This document shows, one piece after another, positions 44,501-56,640 of a stretch of DNA of 64,000 bases; the first letter of the stretch is position 1; the number at the start of each line of letters is the position of its first letter. Made by a program: the position numbers and the translations under genes. This stretch comes from Solanum dulcamara (Eukaryota; Streptophyta; Magnoliopsida; Solanales; Solanaceae). Where the stretch lies: positions 32,917,246 to 32,981,245 of the forward strand of contig NC_077241.1 in assembly GCF_947179165.1 (NCBI RefSeq), written 5' to 3'. The notes below the pieces were generated by a model. The model was given only the letters and a program-made list of their open reading frames with translations. It was not told the origin of the DNA and did not search any database.

Positions 44501-46070
44501 GTTTGCCATTCTTATCAGTTGAGGAGCGGCCATTGGGTTTGGACATTCAGTCCTTAACTAACCAGATAGTTTGTCTTGATATTTCTGAGCCGGGAAGGGA
44601 ACTTTCTTATGTAGAGGGTAGGTCTTCTTTGATGGAGTAAATTCGGGCACAGCAATTTGAGGACCCACAACTGAGGGTAATTCTTGATAAGGTACTCAGT
44701 GAGGAGGCTAGAAAGGTGACCTTATATCTAAAGGGAGTTTTGAGGATAGAGGGTCGTATCTGTGTTTCTAAAGTTAGAGATCTAGTTAGGCTCATCCTTA
44801 AGAAGGCCCATTGTTCCAGTTATTCTATTCATCCCGGTGCAGCAAAGATGTATCGTGATCTATGGAAACATTATTGGTGTGTGCGATAAATCGGGACACT
44901 GTAACTTTTGTGGCTAGGTTCTTGAACTATCAGTAGGTTAAGTTCGAGCATCAGAGGCTAGGTGGTTTGACCCAGCGATTACCCATTCTAGAGTGAAAGT
45001 GGGAGCGAATAGCTATGGACTTTGTAGTGGGTTTACTATGTACCTCCCAAGGTTTTTATTCTATTTTGGTTATCATAGATCATTTGACCAAGTCAGTTCA
45101 CCTCTTACCGATCTATACTACCTACACTTCACAAAAGTTGGCTCAGATTTACATTTGAGAGATTGTCCAATTGAATGGGGTACTAGTATCTATTATTTCA
45201 GACTATGGTACTCAGTTTACTTTGCATTTGTGAAGGTCTATATAGAGAGAGTTGGGTACCCGGGTTTAGCTCAACACAACTTTCTATCCCCAGATTGATG
45301 GTTAGTCTAAGAGGACTATTTAGGTTTTGGAGGATATGTTACAGGCCTGTACTATTATTTTGGGGGCTAGTGGGATCAGTCCTTAGCTTTGGCAGAGTTC
45401 GCATGTAATAATAGCTACCATTCGATCATTGAGATGGCTCCCTTTGAGGCATGGTATTGTAAGAGATGTTATTTCACAATAGGCTATTTTGATACCTTTA
45501 AGGTTAGACCTTAGGGCACCAATTTGTTGCGTGACTTGATGGATAGAGTTTGTATGATCCAAGAGAGGCTCTGTACTTCCTAGAGTAGGCAGAAGAGTTA
45601 TATTAATCAAAGGGTTCAGTCTTTGGAGTTTATTATTGGAGATCGAGTATTCCTGCGAGTGTCGGTCATAAAGGGCATGATGGGATTAGGGAGGAGGGAT
45701 AATCTTAGCCCCAGGTTCATCTTTTAGGATCTTGATATGGGTAGGAGAGGTAGCTTATGAGTTGTCCTTGCCCCCAACACTTTTAGTTGTTCACCATATG
45801 TTCCATGTTTCTATATTGCGGCAGTATATTCTAGATGAGTCTCACGTGCTTTAGTGGGATTCAGTTAAATTTGATTAGTCCTTAGCCTTTTAGAAGGATC
45901 TTATACCTATTTTGGACAGGCAGGTTAGGAATTTAAGGTCTAAAGAGATTCCATTGGTGAAGGTCTAGTGGAGGCATCATACGATTGAGTACTTGGGAGA
46001 TCGAGTAGGACATGCAGACTCGATATCTTTATCTTTTTGAGCCACCAGGTAGCTTTATTCCTTGACTTTT
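44501..46070 (+). pseudogene. Tekay C integrase and chromodomain
   Basis: The zinc finger has its His pair (AHCSSYSIHPG, about 44808), but both Cys are lost (FLNYQ for CLNCQ, about 44925). The core keeps MDFVVG (about 45015) and IISDYGTQF (about 45200); the catalytic Glu is Lys (codon 45309-45311, preceded by a stop). The C-terminal domain (RVSVIKGMMGLGRR, HHMFHVSILRQYI, 45650-45835) and a chromodomain tail (ILDRQVRNLRSKEIPLVKV, 45913-45970) follow, with stops at Gln and Trp codons. It ends before the LTR at 46101. Small open frames (44993-45298, 45205-45408) are pieces of this gene. Confidence 0.85.
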
Positions 46071-46100
46071 GGGGATGAAAGTCCTTTTAGTAGTGGATGT

Positions 46101-48972
46101 TGTAATAACCTCCAAGGTCATTTTCATATTTTTGCATGTTTTTATAGTTTTTCCCCTTCCCGTAGCTTCTTTATAGCTCTTATATGATATCAGGGATGGG
46201 TGGCATTCTCCCTAAGGTGTTCGGTTGAATTTTGAGGTGGTTTGGCCAGATTTTAGGATTAAAGCATGACAAAGTTGACTTTAGTCAATATGTGGAGATT
46301 CTGATGTTGGATGACGATTCTATTAGTTCCATCAGCTCTGGATGGTCGATTTTGGTCTACAAGGAAGGTTAGTTTGGGTTTTGGAGTATTCGTTTTGAGT
46401 TTTATGGTTTTGTCATTTTAAATTTAAAGTTTAGTCAAGTTTGACTTCGGTCAACATTTTAAGTAAACGCACTCGAAGGAAAATTCCATTAGGGCGATTA
46501 GCTCCGAAACACCGAGTTTGGTCTGGAACAACCTTTGGTTTGGTTCTTGAGGTGCTCGGAATTAGTTTTAGGTCATTTGCACGTCTAGAGTGCTCTCTTT
46601 GGAAAGTGTTGACTTTGGTCAATATTTAGACGAAATGACCTTTGTTGGAAATTCGTCGATTTCATTGAGTCTAGAATGTCATTTCTGGTTGGGTAGTATT
46701 ATTCATTTGTATTTGTGGGTTTTTGAATGAATTCTGGACACCATTGAATGAAATCCCATTTCTCCATAGTTAAGCACCAGCTAAACTGTTGTACTTTTTC
46801 CCATCACGTTCGCGACCCAAGGGTCATCAATCGCAAAGGCCTAAGACTGTGGGCATCACGATTGTGTGGTCTACTATCGCAATCGCGATGGGTTAGCAGG
46901 ATCGTACCTCACGATCGTGACACCAAGCTCGCAATCGTGAAGATTAATTTCACTAGCTTCAGTGAAATTAATTGGCCATTTGCAACAGCTTAGTCCCAAA
47001 TAGACTTTGCAAATTTTCAATTTTAAGATCTCCTATTGGTCTTTTTCAATAATTCTTATTCTGGTGAGTTGGAGATTCTTGTGGAGACGTTCCGGGACCA
47101 ATTCTCATCTAAAAACCTTGTATGTTTTGCTTAAATTCATTGTTTCCTTGAATTTGTGACAATTCTAGGGCTTGATATTGGTGGGGTTTTTTTGAGCTCT
47201 TTCGGTGCTCGGAATGTGCCAATTTTTGCAGGACAAGTTCATTGATCTATTTGGGATCTTGTGAAGGAGTTGGTTTTTTGATTTCTTGTGCAAGTCCCAA
47301 TGTCAAATTCTAACCCAATTTTGGTTCCATTTTTAATTATAGTAATATGGGTATCATTGGCTTTTTTTGATATGTTCTTCAATAATTTGATAGAGTGGCA
47401 TCATTCAGAGGCAGTCTAAATGGGAAAAGCTCATGTTTAGTGGTTCATATTTTGTTTCGTCTTTGAGGTAGGTTATGGCTTCATCTTGTTAGATATTTTA
47501 GGTGGTAACATGTGATTAGGTTTGTGATTTAGGTGTTGATATCCTATTGAGCATTTTGGAGTCGATGATTATCATTAGTACCTAGTTGGGTTTAGCCGTT
47601 GGAGTCTTACTAGGTGCTAGCTTGTCTTGTTTACATCACTTAGATTCCTTAGAACTTGCTCCTAGGTGATTTGAACTTAGGATGCCGCTTGTTTGACTTG
47701 CTTGGTTTCAGTTGGCCACTTGTTATGATTTTTGGCTTATGCTTATGTCGTGTTTGCTTATGATATTAAAATATTAGTCCCGAGGCTATGCTTTTGGTAC
47801 ACCAAAGTATCAGGTTAGTGATATGGTGTCTTTTATGGAATTTTACCCAGCTTGAGTGATATATGATTTTTGACATGCTACTTGTCTTATTTACCTCTCC
47901 GATGTTAGAAACGTTTTCAAAAGAAAGAGTAAAAGATGAGATTAAAATTTTTGGTTGATGAATAAATATGAGGAATTTAAACAAATACAGTGATATCTTA
48001 TTTATGGCATTTCATGGTTGATAAGCTCGAGATATGATTCAGGATAGCCCTTTTATTGACTTTGGGCTACACTTTTATATTCACCGTTGATAACCTCGAG
48101 GTGTGAATTCATGGCAGCCCATTGATACATATTCCAGTTATTATTTCAATGTTGATGAGCTCAGGGTGTGATTCCGGGCGGCCTCTTTTATTGATGAGCC
48201 TAAGGGTTATTCTGGGCACTTCATGATATTTTTGAAGTATATTGAGCCATAACTACAAGTTTACATTTGTGCATTCTTCTGGTATTTTATGAGTAGAGAT
48301 TATTGATGTGATTCATGATTTGTTGGATTTACTTAATTATTATATGATTTTTCCATATTCCTTTCCCTGAGATTGTAGTTTTTATGCTTCTCCTCTGTTA
48401 TTTATTAGTCTCATTGTGCTGCTTATTATATATTTATTCCTTTTGAACTCGGTCAGACTATGATACCTAATGAGTATCCTATGTTTTGGTACTCATAATG
48501 CACTTCTGCATCTTTTTGATGCAGCTCCCAGTTTGAGCCACCCACAACGCGCGCCTGGTCATTTGTAGCTATGCCAGATTAGAACTGTGGTGAGTTTCTG
48601 GTGTTCAGATACTTGCTACATTCCCTCTTCTGCACTGACTTGTATTTTGTATTTTGGATAGTAAGTTCTACGTTGTACATTCATATACTGTATGCTTCTG
48701 TACTTAGTAGCTCCTATATAGGTGATAATAAGTTTGGGGTTGGTCTAGCATCAGTTCATCTTTTGGACACTTTCGGGCCATTTTGTATATTTTTATCATA
48801 TTTATATATTTATAACTTGTCCAGACCTTTCTTTTATTTTATTTTTCTTACTTTTGCTTTCTTATGTTAATTCTTTATTTAAGTTGAGATTTGACTTCCA
48901 CTTGGTTTGTGTTTGGCTTGCCTACCTGGAGATTATGGTAGGTACATCATGGCCTGAATTTGGGTCGTGACA
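46101..48972 (+). repeat. Tekay C 3' LTR (2.9 kb)
   Basis: It starts TGTAATAACCTCCAAGG and ends TTTGGGTCGTGACA. It carries TTGACTTTGGTCAA-like words (46270-46620) and a CACGATCGTG/GCGATCGCGA cluster (46800-46940). The late part has TTGATAACCTCGAGGTGTGA-type repeats (48015-48180). It lacks coding sequence. TAGGT follows; its partner would be left of the missing 5' LTR. Pieces of related LTRs follow at 48973-51567. Confidence 0.75.
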
Positions 48973-49490
48973 TAGGTGATGACCACGAAGGCCATCACGG
49001 GCAGTATTCTTCACCGCGGTTTATGGTGTACTGTCGTGGTGGATGTTCAGAGTCTCAGATTCTATAGGGTCAGGTCCATGACAGGGACCACGTGTTGTGG
49101 TGCCCTCCTTTGTGACCCTCTTCAGAAACCCTCAAAAATTATTTCCAAGTCTGGGACCATGACCCAACCACCACGGGTTGTATTACCCTTCACGAACCAT
49201 GGTGAGTTTCGTGGTGGACACCTTTCTAGAGAACCCCGGACCTTAGTTTAAGTCCATGAGCACGAACAACCACCACTAGACGTATTTTCCTTCACGAGCC
49301 GTGGTGGGTCTCATGGTGGGCAGTCTCCCAAAATCTCTGTTTGAAAAATCCTAAGTCTAGCTTCACGAATGTGTGTACCTATTCACGTGGGGATAGTTGC
49401 TTCCTTTTCCTTCATGATTTATTGATTTATCCTTTTGGTCCGTATTCTAGATTGTGAATTTGTTGTTTGTCAAAATTCAAAATACGTCTT
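48973..49490. repeat. LTR-like sequence with CACGA/CGTGGT words
   Basis: G+C-richer stretch with recurring CACGAACCATGGTG and ACCACGGGTTG words, matching the style of the middle part of Tekay-type LTRs. No gene; the 91-codon frame at 48976-49251 is non-specific. Probably the LTR into which Tekay C inserted. Confidence 0.45.
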
Positions 49491-50860
49491 CCTTCCTTAA
49501 ACAAGCTCAATCTAAGGATAGGGAAGTCATAGCCTTTATGTAGGAAGATCGCACGTGCTCTAAGTCAAGTAAAAAAAGTTTTTCCCATACGTACAACCTC
49601 ATAATGTTGCCACGCTATTAAAAATGGAATCACAACATGAATGTGGTTGTTTTAACACTAAAATTATTAAATTCAGAGATAGGCTAGTTTAGAATAAATA
49701 AAAAATAGGAGTGAGGAACTCAGTGAAAAAGTCTGAAACACTACACCGAACTAGTGTTCCAAAATGGAACACAATTTAGGGCTCGAATCAGTCTTAGAAT
49801 GAACATGCAAGAAACTCACAATTTAAGCTCACAGGTACAATAATGGCATAAGATAATTTCAAGAATATAACTCACATGAATTTGACAGATTTTGAATCTA
49901 TCCACGCATTCTCCTAGCTATTCCCCATAGGCCATCCTTTGAATCACTTTATTTGGACAAGAATTGAGGAAGATATGGCTATTTGAACTTAGGAAAATAG
50001 AGCTGATCGAGTCAGGTTTTTAGTAAAGAGACTAGATGCATTGCTATTCACGAGCACAAACCCTAGGTTTATGATCTCAAGCCACTAAGGAAATACCTTT
50101 CGCAATCATATAATGGGCCTCGAGATCATGGAGAGTCAAATAGTCATATCCTCGTGATTGTAGAAGGATCCTGTGAATATGAAGGCTTGATAGGTCGAGT
50201 GTCATGATTTCAACCAAGATGCATCGCGAAATGCAATGGCCAAGGATGGTCTGCACTAGTAAGTTGTTACAACAATATTTTGGCAAAGTCCAAAATTTCC
50301 GATGGAGTGCTCGAAATTTATTCAAAATCCCATGTGCGTACATAAGATATTCTACCCCTCTAAATTTGATGTTCCCTAATCAACATCGCATTTAAAATTC
50401 CTATACAAGGTCATTTTAATGGAAAGTGGGTCCCACATCCAAGTAATATTTTTAACCAATTTCCACAACGGGCCTCAAGATTACACTAAAAGCCTCTGAA
50501 AGTGAATGAAGGATCGTTCTTGACTAAAATCAATATTTTAAAACTAACTACACTGACGGGATTGACATCTGATTGTGTTTTCTAAGAAGCTAACCAAAGT
50601 CAACCTTATGCCAAATTTCAAAGGCCAAAAGGACAAATGGCCCAAAACTCGCACTGAATGCCTCGATACTCATGCCAACCATGCTACTAGCCTATTTTGG
50701 TCAATTCAAAGCTAATGAAACTATTAGAATTTCATTCTAAGTGCTTTTACCTTAAGTAATTATTGAAATCAACTTATCAAGTCATAAATGATTTGGAGTG
50801 GCTATAGGAACTCTCTAAACAATGAAATGAATACACTAATTCATGTTATGACATTCTAGG
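49491..50860 (-). repeat. Minus-oriented Tekay C-like LTR fragment
   Basis: The reverse complement of 50590-50860 resembles 50899-51190 and 46200-46640: CTCCAAATCATTTATGACTTG, the run through TAGGCTAGTA, and a TTTGACCAACTT-like word. Parts at 50080-50230 contain CGCAATCATATAATGG and CGCGAAATGC words like the CGCGATCG cluster of Tekay C. Non-coding; boundaries approximate. Confidence 0.5.
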
Positions 50861-50898
50861 TCATTTCTACCTCTCCTTTTCATCATTTAGATTATTCT

Positions 50899-51567
50899 TG
50901 TAGTAACTCCAAGTCATTTATGACTTGCTGGCACTGACTGTTCGGTCGCCTAGCCCTAGCTTGGGTTTTAGGATCGTTTCCCTATTTTGGAGATTTTTTA
51001 ACTTAAAAGTTTATTTTTATCATTACTTTAGGTAAATGACCTCAGAACAGAATTCTGACAGTTTTATCAGCTTTGGAATGGACAAATTAGGCTAGTAGAA
51101 TGGTCTCATGAGTATCAAGCCAATTAGTGTGATTTTGAGGACATTTGGTACTTTGTCCCTTGAAATTTGGCCTAAGGTTGAATTTGGTCAACATTTTTGG
51201 AAAATGTGCTCAAATGAAAATTCCCTCAGTGCGGTTATTTTTGAAATGTCAGGTTTGATCTAGAACGACCCTTCGTTCACTTTTTGAGACAGTCTTGTTT
51301 TTGTGGTCCACTTTTGGGTTTTGTACTCATTTTATTAATTGCTCTGTACATATGACTTTCAGGCTGTGGGAGGCATATTTTATTTGCATATAGTTGGGTT
51401 TGCTTCCGCCTTTTTATTTGCGATTTTTGTTATTATATTACTATTGTAATTTAATATTAGACTTCTACCCTTACATCTTATTACTCACAGTCCCAAGAAA
51501 TGGGATGGCTTGCCTACTGGTGGGTCATAGAAGGCACAATCAAGACTCGAGGAAATGGGTCATGACA
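50899..51567 (+). repeat. Short plus-oriented LTR (internally deleted)
   Basis: It starts TGTAGTAACTCCAAG and ends AAATGGGTCATGACA, so it has TG...CA termini at 669 bp. Compared with the 2.9-kb Tekay C LTR it keeps both ends and lacks the middle. It is flanked by ATTCT and GTAAT, which do not match. It is a remnant solo LTR or a deletion derivative, head to head with the fragment at 49491-50860. Confidence 0.5.
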
Positions 51568-52473
51568 GTAATTATGAAGACTTGTGTTTTTTGTGACTTA
51601 TCCGATGATTTATTACCTTTCCAAAGGGTTGTAACTTTTCTGAAGAGTTGTGGCCTTTCCAAAGGGTTGTGAATTTATTGATGGATTGTGACTTTTATGA
51701 TAAGGCACAATATAAACTTATTCATACTACCATTTTTTGTTTATAAATTGAAGGGTTTCTTCACATTTTTAAACTACGACTTTTCTAAGTTCAACGAAAA
51801 TTTGAACATCCCCTAACTTGAATGTTTACTAGTCTAAATGTTCAAACTTTCTCATGTTTTACTCTTATTTTGGCTTTCCAACCTTCGGGGACACTGAGTT
51901 TGGGAAAATTTCACTAAGTGTTAGGTCAACTTAGGAGGAAGTCCTATAGACTGTATAAGGGTCTACGACCCATAGGGTTGAAATGTAGGAACGGATCAAA
52001 GACTTGACTTTTGGGATTTCAGAAAGTTTGCCAGACAAGGCGAGTTGACGACCCGTAGAAGGATTGAAGAACCATAGACAAGGCTCATAGTTTGGGTCCT
52101 GAAGATTGGGAATTTGACAAAGTGTCAGAGGATTCGATGAGCCATTTTGATGACTTATAAGAAAGAATACTATCCATACATTTGGCCATAGAGTCAAGTG
52201 TGAAAATTCCATTAGCTCAAGTTTTTGTAACTGAGGTCTATAGGTGGTCCTTACAACCCGTAGACTCACTTATGACCCATAGACTTAAGGTTAGAGGATG
52301 AAAGTCCTGAGACTGTGAATTCAAGATCTGATTTTATGAACTGAACTTGATGAATCATGATTACTTCGATGATCCATAGACGCGACTCGTAGGATGAACC
52401 CAACTCAATGACTCCTACTTTTGATTGCTAAATAGATGGTCTCATTTGTACAAACCGTAGCAAGACCTACAAC
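51568..52473 (+). other. Non-coding sequence, probably Athila-type leader before an LTR
   Basis: AT-rich (51568-51880), then a part with TACGACCCATAGG/GACTCGTAGG words (51940-52420), leading into an LTR start at about 52474. No gene recognised; the frame at 51931-52269 minus has no motif. Confidence 0.4.
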
Positions 52474-52659
52474 TGATGAGTTAGAAATTCAAACTCATTT
52501 ATGGCTAAAAACTTAATGAATTAGTGTCCTCTTTGCCTACATTATGTCTAATATTGACTTTAAAGTGACTATTTTCAGATGCAAGGAATTAAGGACAAGA
52601 CATGAACACAATGTTGAAGAAAAAAGGTAAAAAAAAGGGCCAAAATGAGCAAAATGAAT
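52474..52659 (+). repeat. Second Athila LTR fragment, left part
   Basis: TGATGAGTTAGAAATTCAAACTCATTTATGG matches the start of the Athila LTR at 32223, followed by the same GTCCTCTTTGCCTAC block. It is cut at GAAGA (52660-52664) by Tekay B2 and resumes at 61820. Confidence 0.65.
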
Positions 52660-52664
52660 GAAGA
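52660..52664 (+). other. Target site duplication of Tekay B2, left copy
   Basis: GAAGA, identical to 61815-61819. Confidence 0.85.
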
Positions 52665-54749
52665 TGTAGCATCCCTCAAAATGCTCATAAGTGCCTTAAG
52701 AATGCCTTAGGAATAGGCCACTCAAGTAATGCATCATCCTTAATCTTTTTGGAAAATCTGAATTCGGAATATTGATCAGGGGGTCAAAACCTGCAGGAAA
52801 ATAGTTTTGATGGATTTTTAGGACCCGTATATCGGAAGATAGATTTTTGAAGAAATTGCGCAAAATAGTAAGGTGCGCGACACTTTCTCGCCTCTGTGTT
52901 GCGGACCTGACGATGATTTTTCAGGGCCGAAATTAGTTTTTAATAAGGGCATTTTAGACTTTTCCCAAATTATTAGCTAATGAACCTAGATGTTTTTAGG
53001 ACCTAATTCAACTCTATAAATTAACCTAAACCTCTAATTCTATTCATTCTTCTATAATTCACCTACTCAAATATTTCTCTCTCTACAAAAGACTCTCAAG
53101 GACTCCATTGAAGACTTCAAGTAAATTCACTCAAGCTCTCCATCAAAACTCTCAAGTTCTTTCAAATTAATTTGTGTTCTCACTTAAGGTATGTGGGTAT
53201 TGATTCACTGATCCTTTAATCTATGAAGTCCAATCAGTTTCTCAAGTTTTCTATCAAATTAAAGTATGATATTTTATGGATTTTATGATCTCTACTCCTA
53301 TCGCATGAACTTTGATTCAAATTATGATCATGAGTCTATTTTGATATAAATTGATGGTTATTGCATTAAATTGAAGAGTTTTTCCATTAATACTCCTATT
53401 TTGATTTCTAGGGTTCATGATGAAGATTATGAGTGCTTTCAATTATACTTCCTAATGATATTATCTATTTAAATTATGTATGGGCTGATATAAAGTTTAT
53501 GATCATGCATGTTTATAAGTCAAGTACATGATTTTAAAATCAATTGATCATGCATTCATGCCTTACCTAAATTTCAAGTATAAGCTATGATCAGGAATTT
53601 CCAAGCATGAATTATGATTATGTATTTCAATTATGATCATGGACTATAAGTATGTTTCGAAGGATGATTTTCATGCAAGTAATGAAGTAAGGTGACTTAG
53701 GGCCCTATGTGGTGACCTAAGGCCTAACGATATGAATTATGCAAATATGATTATAATAATGAAAAGAAAATTCTCACATTACAAGTATGTTATAAAAATG
53801 AGCTACTCTATGATTTCAAACCTATGATAATGACTATGATATATGAAATTATGATTTCTATGCTATGCATATATTACATGGAATTTGACATAGCATCGAG
53901 TGGACTTGAGGTGGGGGCCCTACCAAAAGCCTTAGTAGCAGCCTCATGTCCCATAAACTACGTGCCACCATAGGTTGCCTTCAGGGCCTAGCTATTGGAT
54001 CCATATATAACGTATGTATGACCCACCTAGCGGGGTAGAGTCTATCTTGGCAAGTAGATTCCCATTTTACTTTATTGTATGAGGAGACAACGGGATTCCA
54101 TGTTATAGCTCGCATGGTTTTATTATTGGTTATGGTTCCTGTTCCACATATGTATGATATCTTATGTATGATATGATTTTAAATTATGCTTTTTAAGTGC
54201 TTTGGTCAATATGATTTTCCTCATGACTTTAATTATCTCATCTTACCATGTGATTTACGTGACCATTATATTCTGTGATTTACATTGCATGTCACGCCAT
54301 CATACATAGTACATTCCAACATACGAATGCATACTTTTTGTCTATATTGTCTCATAATGTAGGGGTTTAGGTTGAAGAGCATACTCATTTACATGGCTAG
54401 TAGGCTTTCTATCTAGAGGTGTTGTGGTGAGTCCTCATTTATCAGGGACTAATCATCGAGTTGGTTATTATTTCAAGAACTTTTGTTATATTTCATATTG
54501 AGGGTGATCTAGGGACATGTCTTAGCCCTGCCCATACTCATATATAGATGCATTCAGTTGGACAAATATTTCAAGTCTATGTTGTCATGCGATATTTCTT
54601 CATTTACTATTCACAATTTAGACTCTCTTATGATGTTTTCACTTTTATTTTACCTTATTTATGCTTATGATATGTACAAAAGGCATGGTTGGAGCCTTTT
54701 AGGGTTTTGATTGCCGTATTATGACTAGGCCCTAGGTCGATTCGTAAAA
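52665..54749 (+). repeat. Tekay B2 5' LTR (2085 bp)
   Basis: It starts TGTAGCATCCCTCAAAATGC. Its end, CGATTCGTAAAA, corresponds to CGGGTCGTGACA of the 3' LTR, so the terminal CA has been lost by mutation. The TATA box is at 53014-53023. A CGCGACAC/TGTTGCGGACC block lies at 52876-52906. No coding sequence. Confidence 0.9.
53014..53023 (+). promoter_or_regulatory. TATA box of Tekay B2 LTR
   Basis: CTATAAATTA, preserved in the 3' LTR (60119-60128) and followed by a C/T-rich leader. The GGTATGTGGG at about 53186 and its 3' LTR twin resemble a splice donor, which may or may not be used. Confidence 0.55.
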
Positions 54750-54751
54750 AA

Positions 54752-54767
54752 CTTGGTATCAAAATAC
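54752..54767 (+). other. Tekay B2 primer binding site (mutated)
   Basis: CTTGGTATCAAAATAC just after the LTR; TTGGTATCA matches the initiator-Met site, and the AGAGC part is changed to AAATA. Confidence 0.75.
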
Positions 54768-54969
54768 AGGAATTTTCAATAGTCCTAGGGTGTCTAGCAT
54801 GACACATCAAGTGAGATTCTTATTCATGGGTGTGAAGCATCCACACTTATGAGTAGGAGGCTATGAGGAATTTTAGGAATTCTCACTTCTTTCATGATCC
54901 ATGTTGTGCTATAGAGTTTACCATAAGACTTTTTTTCCCTAACGATCTTTATTTGCAATTTTCTAAAAG

Positions 54970-56160
54970 ATGGATCCAAGAAGACCACCATTTCCCAGAG
55001 GAGATAATGTGAATGAAGCCTAAGCTCCCTTGGCTCCTCAAGACAATGGTCCTTTATCGGACCAAGTGACTAATGTAGAGTTCCAAATTGCTATTACTAT
55101 GCTAGCCAGAGTGGTGACCAACCAAGGTGTTGTGGCTCCTTCTAATTTTCCTATTCCGGCCTCAAGAGCAAGGGACTTTGCATAAATTAATCCTCTGGAG
55201 TTTTATGGCTCAAAAGTCAATGAGGATCCTCAAGATTTCATTGATGAGGTCTACAAGATAGTATGTATTATAGGGGTGACTTCGGAAGAAAAAGCAGAGT
55301 TGGCGGCTTACCAACTTAAGGGTGTTTCTCAAATATGGTACACTCAATGGAAGTTGGAGAGGGTGGATGAAGGTCCTATTGAATGGGAAGCTTTCAAACT
55401 TGCTTTCCTTGATCACTTTTTCCCTCTTGAGTTAAGGGAGGCTAAAGTGTTGGAGTTCATAAATCTTTGACAAGGCAATATGGGGATGAGGGACTATAAT
55501 CTCAAGTTTACTAAGCTATCCAAGTATGCTCCTTCAATAGTTGCCGATCCATGTGCCTAAATGAGTAAATTTATATCGAGGGTATCTAACTTGGTTGCTA
55601 AGGAAATTTGCACCGCTATGCTTGTTAAGGAGATAGATATATCTTGGCTCATGAATTTTGCCAAACAAATTGAATGAGAAAACCTTAAGGACATGAGGAT
55701 GAGGAATTCTAAGAGGGCCCGGTATGAAGACCTTAAGGACATGAGGATGAGGAATTCTAAGAGGGCCCGGTATGAAGGTGGGTTCTCTAATGCTAGGACT
55801 ATTAGGCAATGGACGCTCTCATCAAGGGAAAAGCTCGAGGAATAAGTTTGCTATGGATAAGGTGCCATACCCTAAATCTCAAGGAGAAGGAGGTGTAAAT
55901 TCTAGTAACCCTTCTTTTCCAAAATATGCAAAGTGTGGAAGAAATCATGGAGGAAAGTGCTTGATAGGAACGGGTGCTTACTATGGATATGGCAAGATCA
56001 TAAGCGATCTGAGTGCCCTCGTGTTGCCAAAAAAGGTGGAGAAGGTCATCCTCTAGGAGGCCAAGTGAAACAAGGCGCCCAAGCTCAATCTAAGGGTGGC
56101 CAACGCAACAACCAATTCTATTCTCTTCATGCTAGGCAAGAGGTTGATGAGGCTCCCGAT
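54970..56160 (+). pseudogene. Tekay B2 gag
   Basis: The ATG at 54970 begins MDPRRPPFPRGDNVNEA, then a stop (a Gln codon in relatives). The capsid-like region (NPLEFYGSKVNEDPQDFIDE, KAELAAYQLKGVSQIWYTQW, WEAFKLAFLDHFFPLELREAK) spans 55190-55470. A further stop follows INL, and later SKYAPSIVAD. A 48-bp in-frame duplication lies at 55683-55778. The zinc-knuckle part at 55920-56020 shows KCGRNHGGKC, then YYGYGK where two Cys are Tyr, and a one-base frameshift before DHKRSECP. Gag would form the RNA-packaging particle; this copy is inactive. Confidence 0.88.
55683..55778 (+). repeat. 48-bp exact tandem duplication in gag
   Basis: CCTTAAGGACATGAGGATGA... starts at 55683 and again at 55731; the two 48-bp units are identical except at the last base. 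It adds 16 codons (DLKDMRMRNSKRARYE) without shifting the frame. The near-identity shows it is recent compared with the LTR divergence. Confidence 0.95.
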
Positions 56161-56640
56161 ATGGTCACAGGTATGTTACAATTCTTTAACTTTGATATTT
56201 ATGCATTGCTTGATCCAAGTGACAACTGTATTTTGTTACTCCTTACATTTCTATGAGATTTTATGTGTGCCCCAAGGTGTTAATAGAACCCTTTTCGATT
56301 TATCCTCCAGTTGGTGATTCAGTATTAGCCAAGAGAGCTTATAGAAATTATCCCGTATGGGTCTTACACAGATTTATCCCGTGTGACCTTATGGAACTTT
56401 ATATGACTGATTTTGACATCATTCTTGGTATGGATTGGTTACATGCCGCTTACATATTTATATGTTGTAGGACTTGTGTGGTTAAGTTTCACTTTCCTAA
56501 TGAGACTATTCTTGAATAGAAGGGTAATGACAGTGGTTAAGGGTCAATTCATCTTATCTATTACCTAAAAAATGATTTCCAAAAGGTGCATTTATCATAT
56601 TGTGTGAGTTAGAGACATCGATTCCAAAACTCCTACTCTT
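56161..56640 (+). pseudogene. Tekay B2 protease
   Basis: The region contains FNFDIYALLDPSDN (56190-56230), where the active-site DSG reads DPS, and VCPKVLIEPFSIYPPVGDSVLAK in another frame. MTDFDIILGMDWLHAAYIFICCRT (56404-56480) is the well-conserved C-terminal part of the aspartic protease. At least one frameshift near 56250 and a stop after NETILE. It would cleave the polyprotein; inactive here. Confidence 0.82.
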
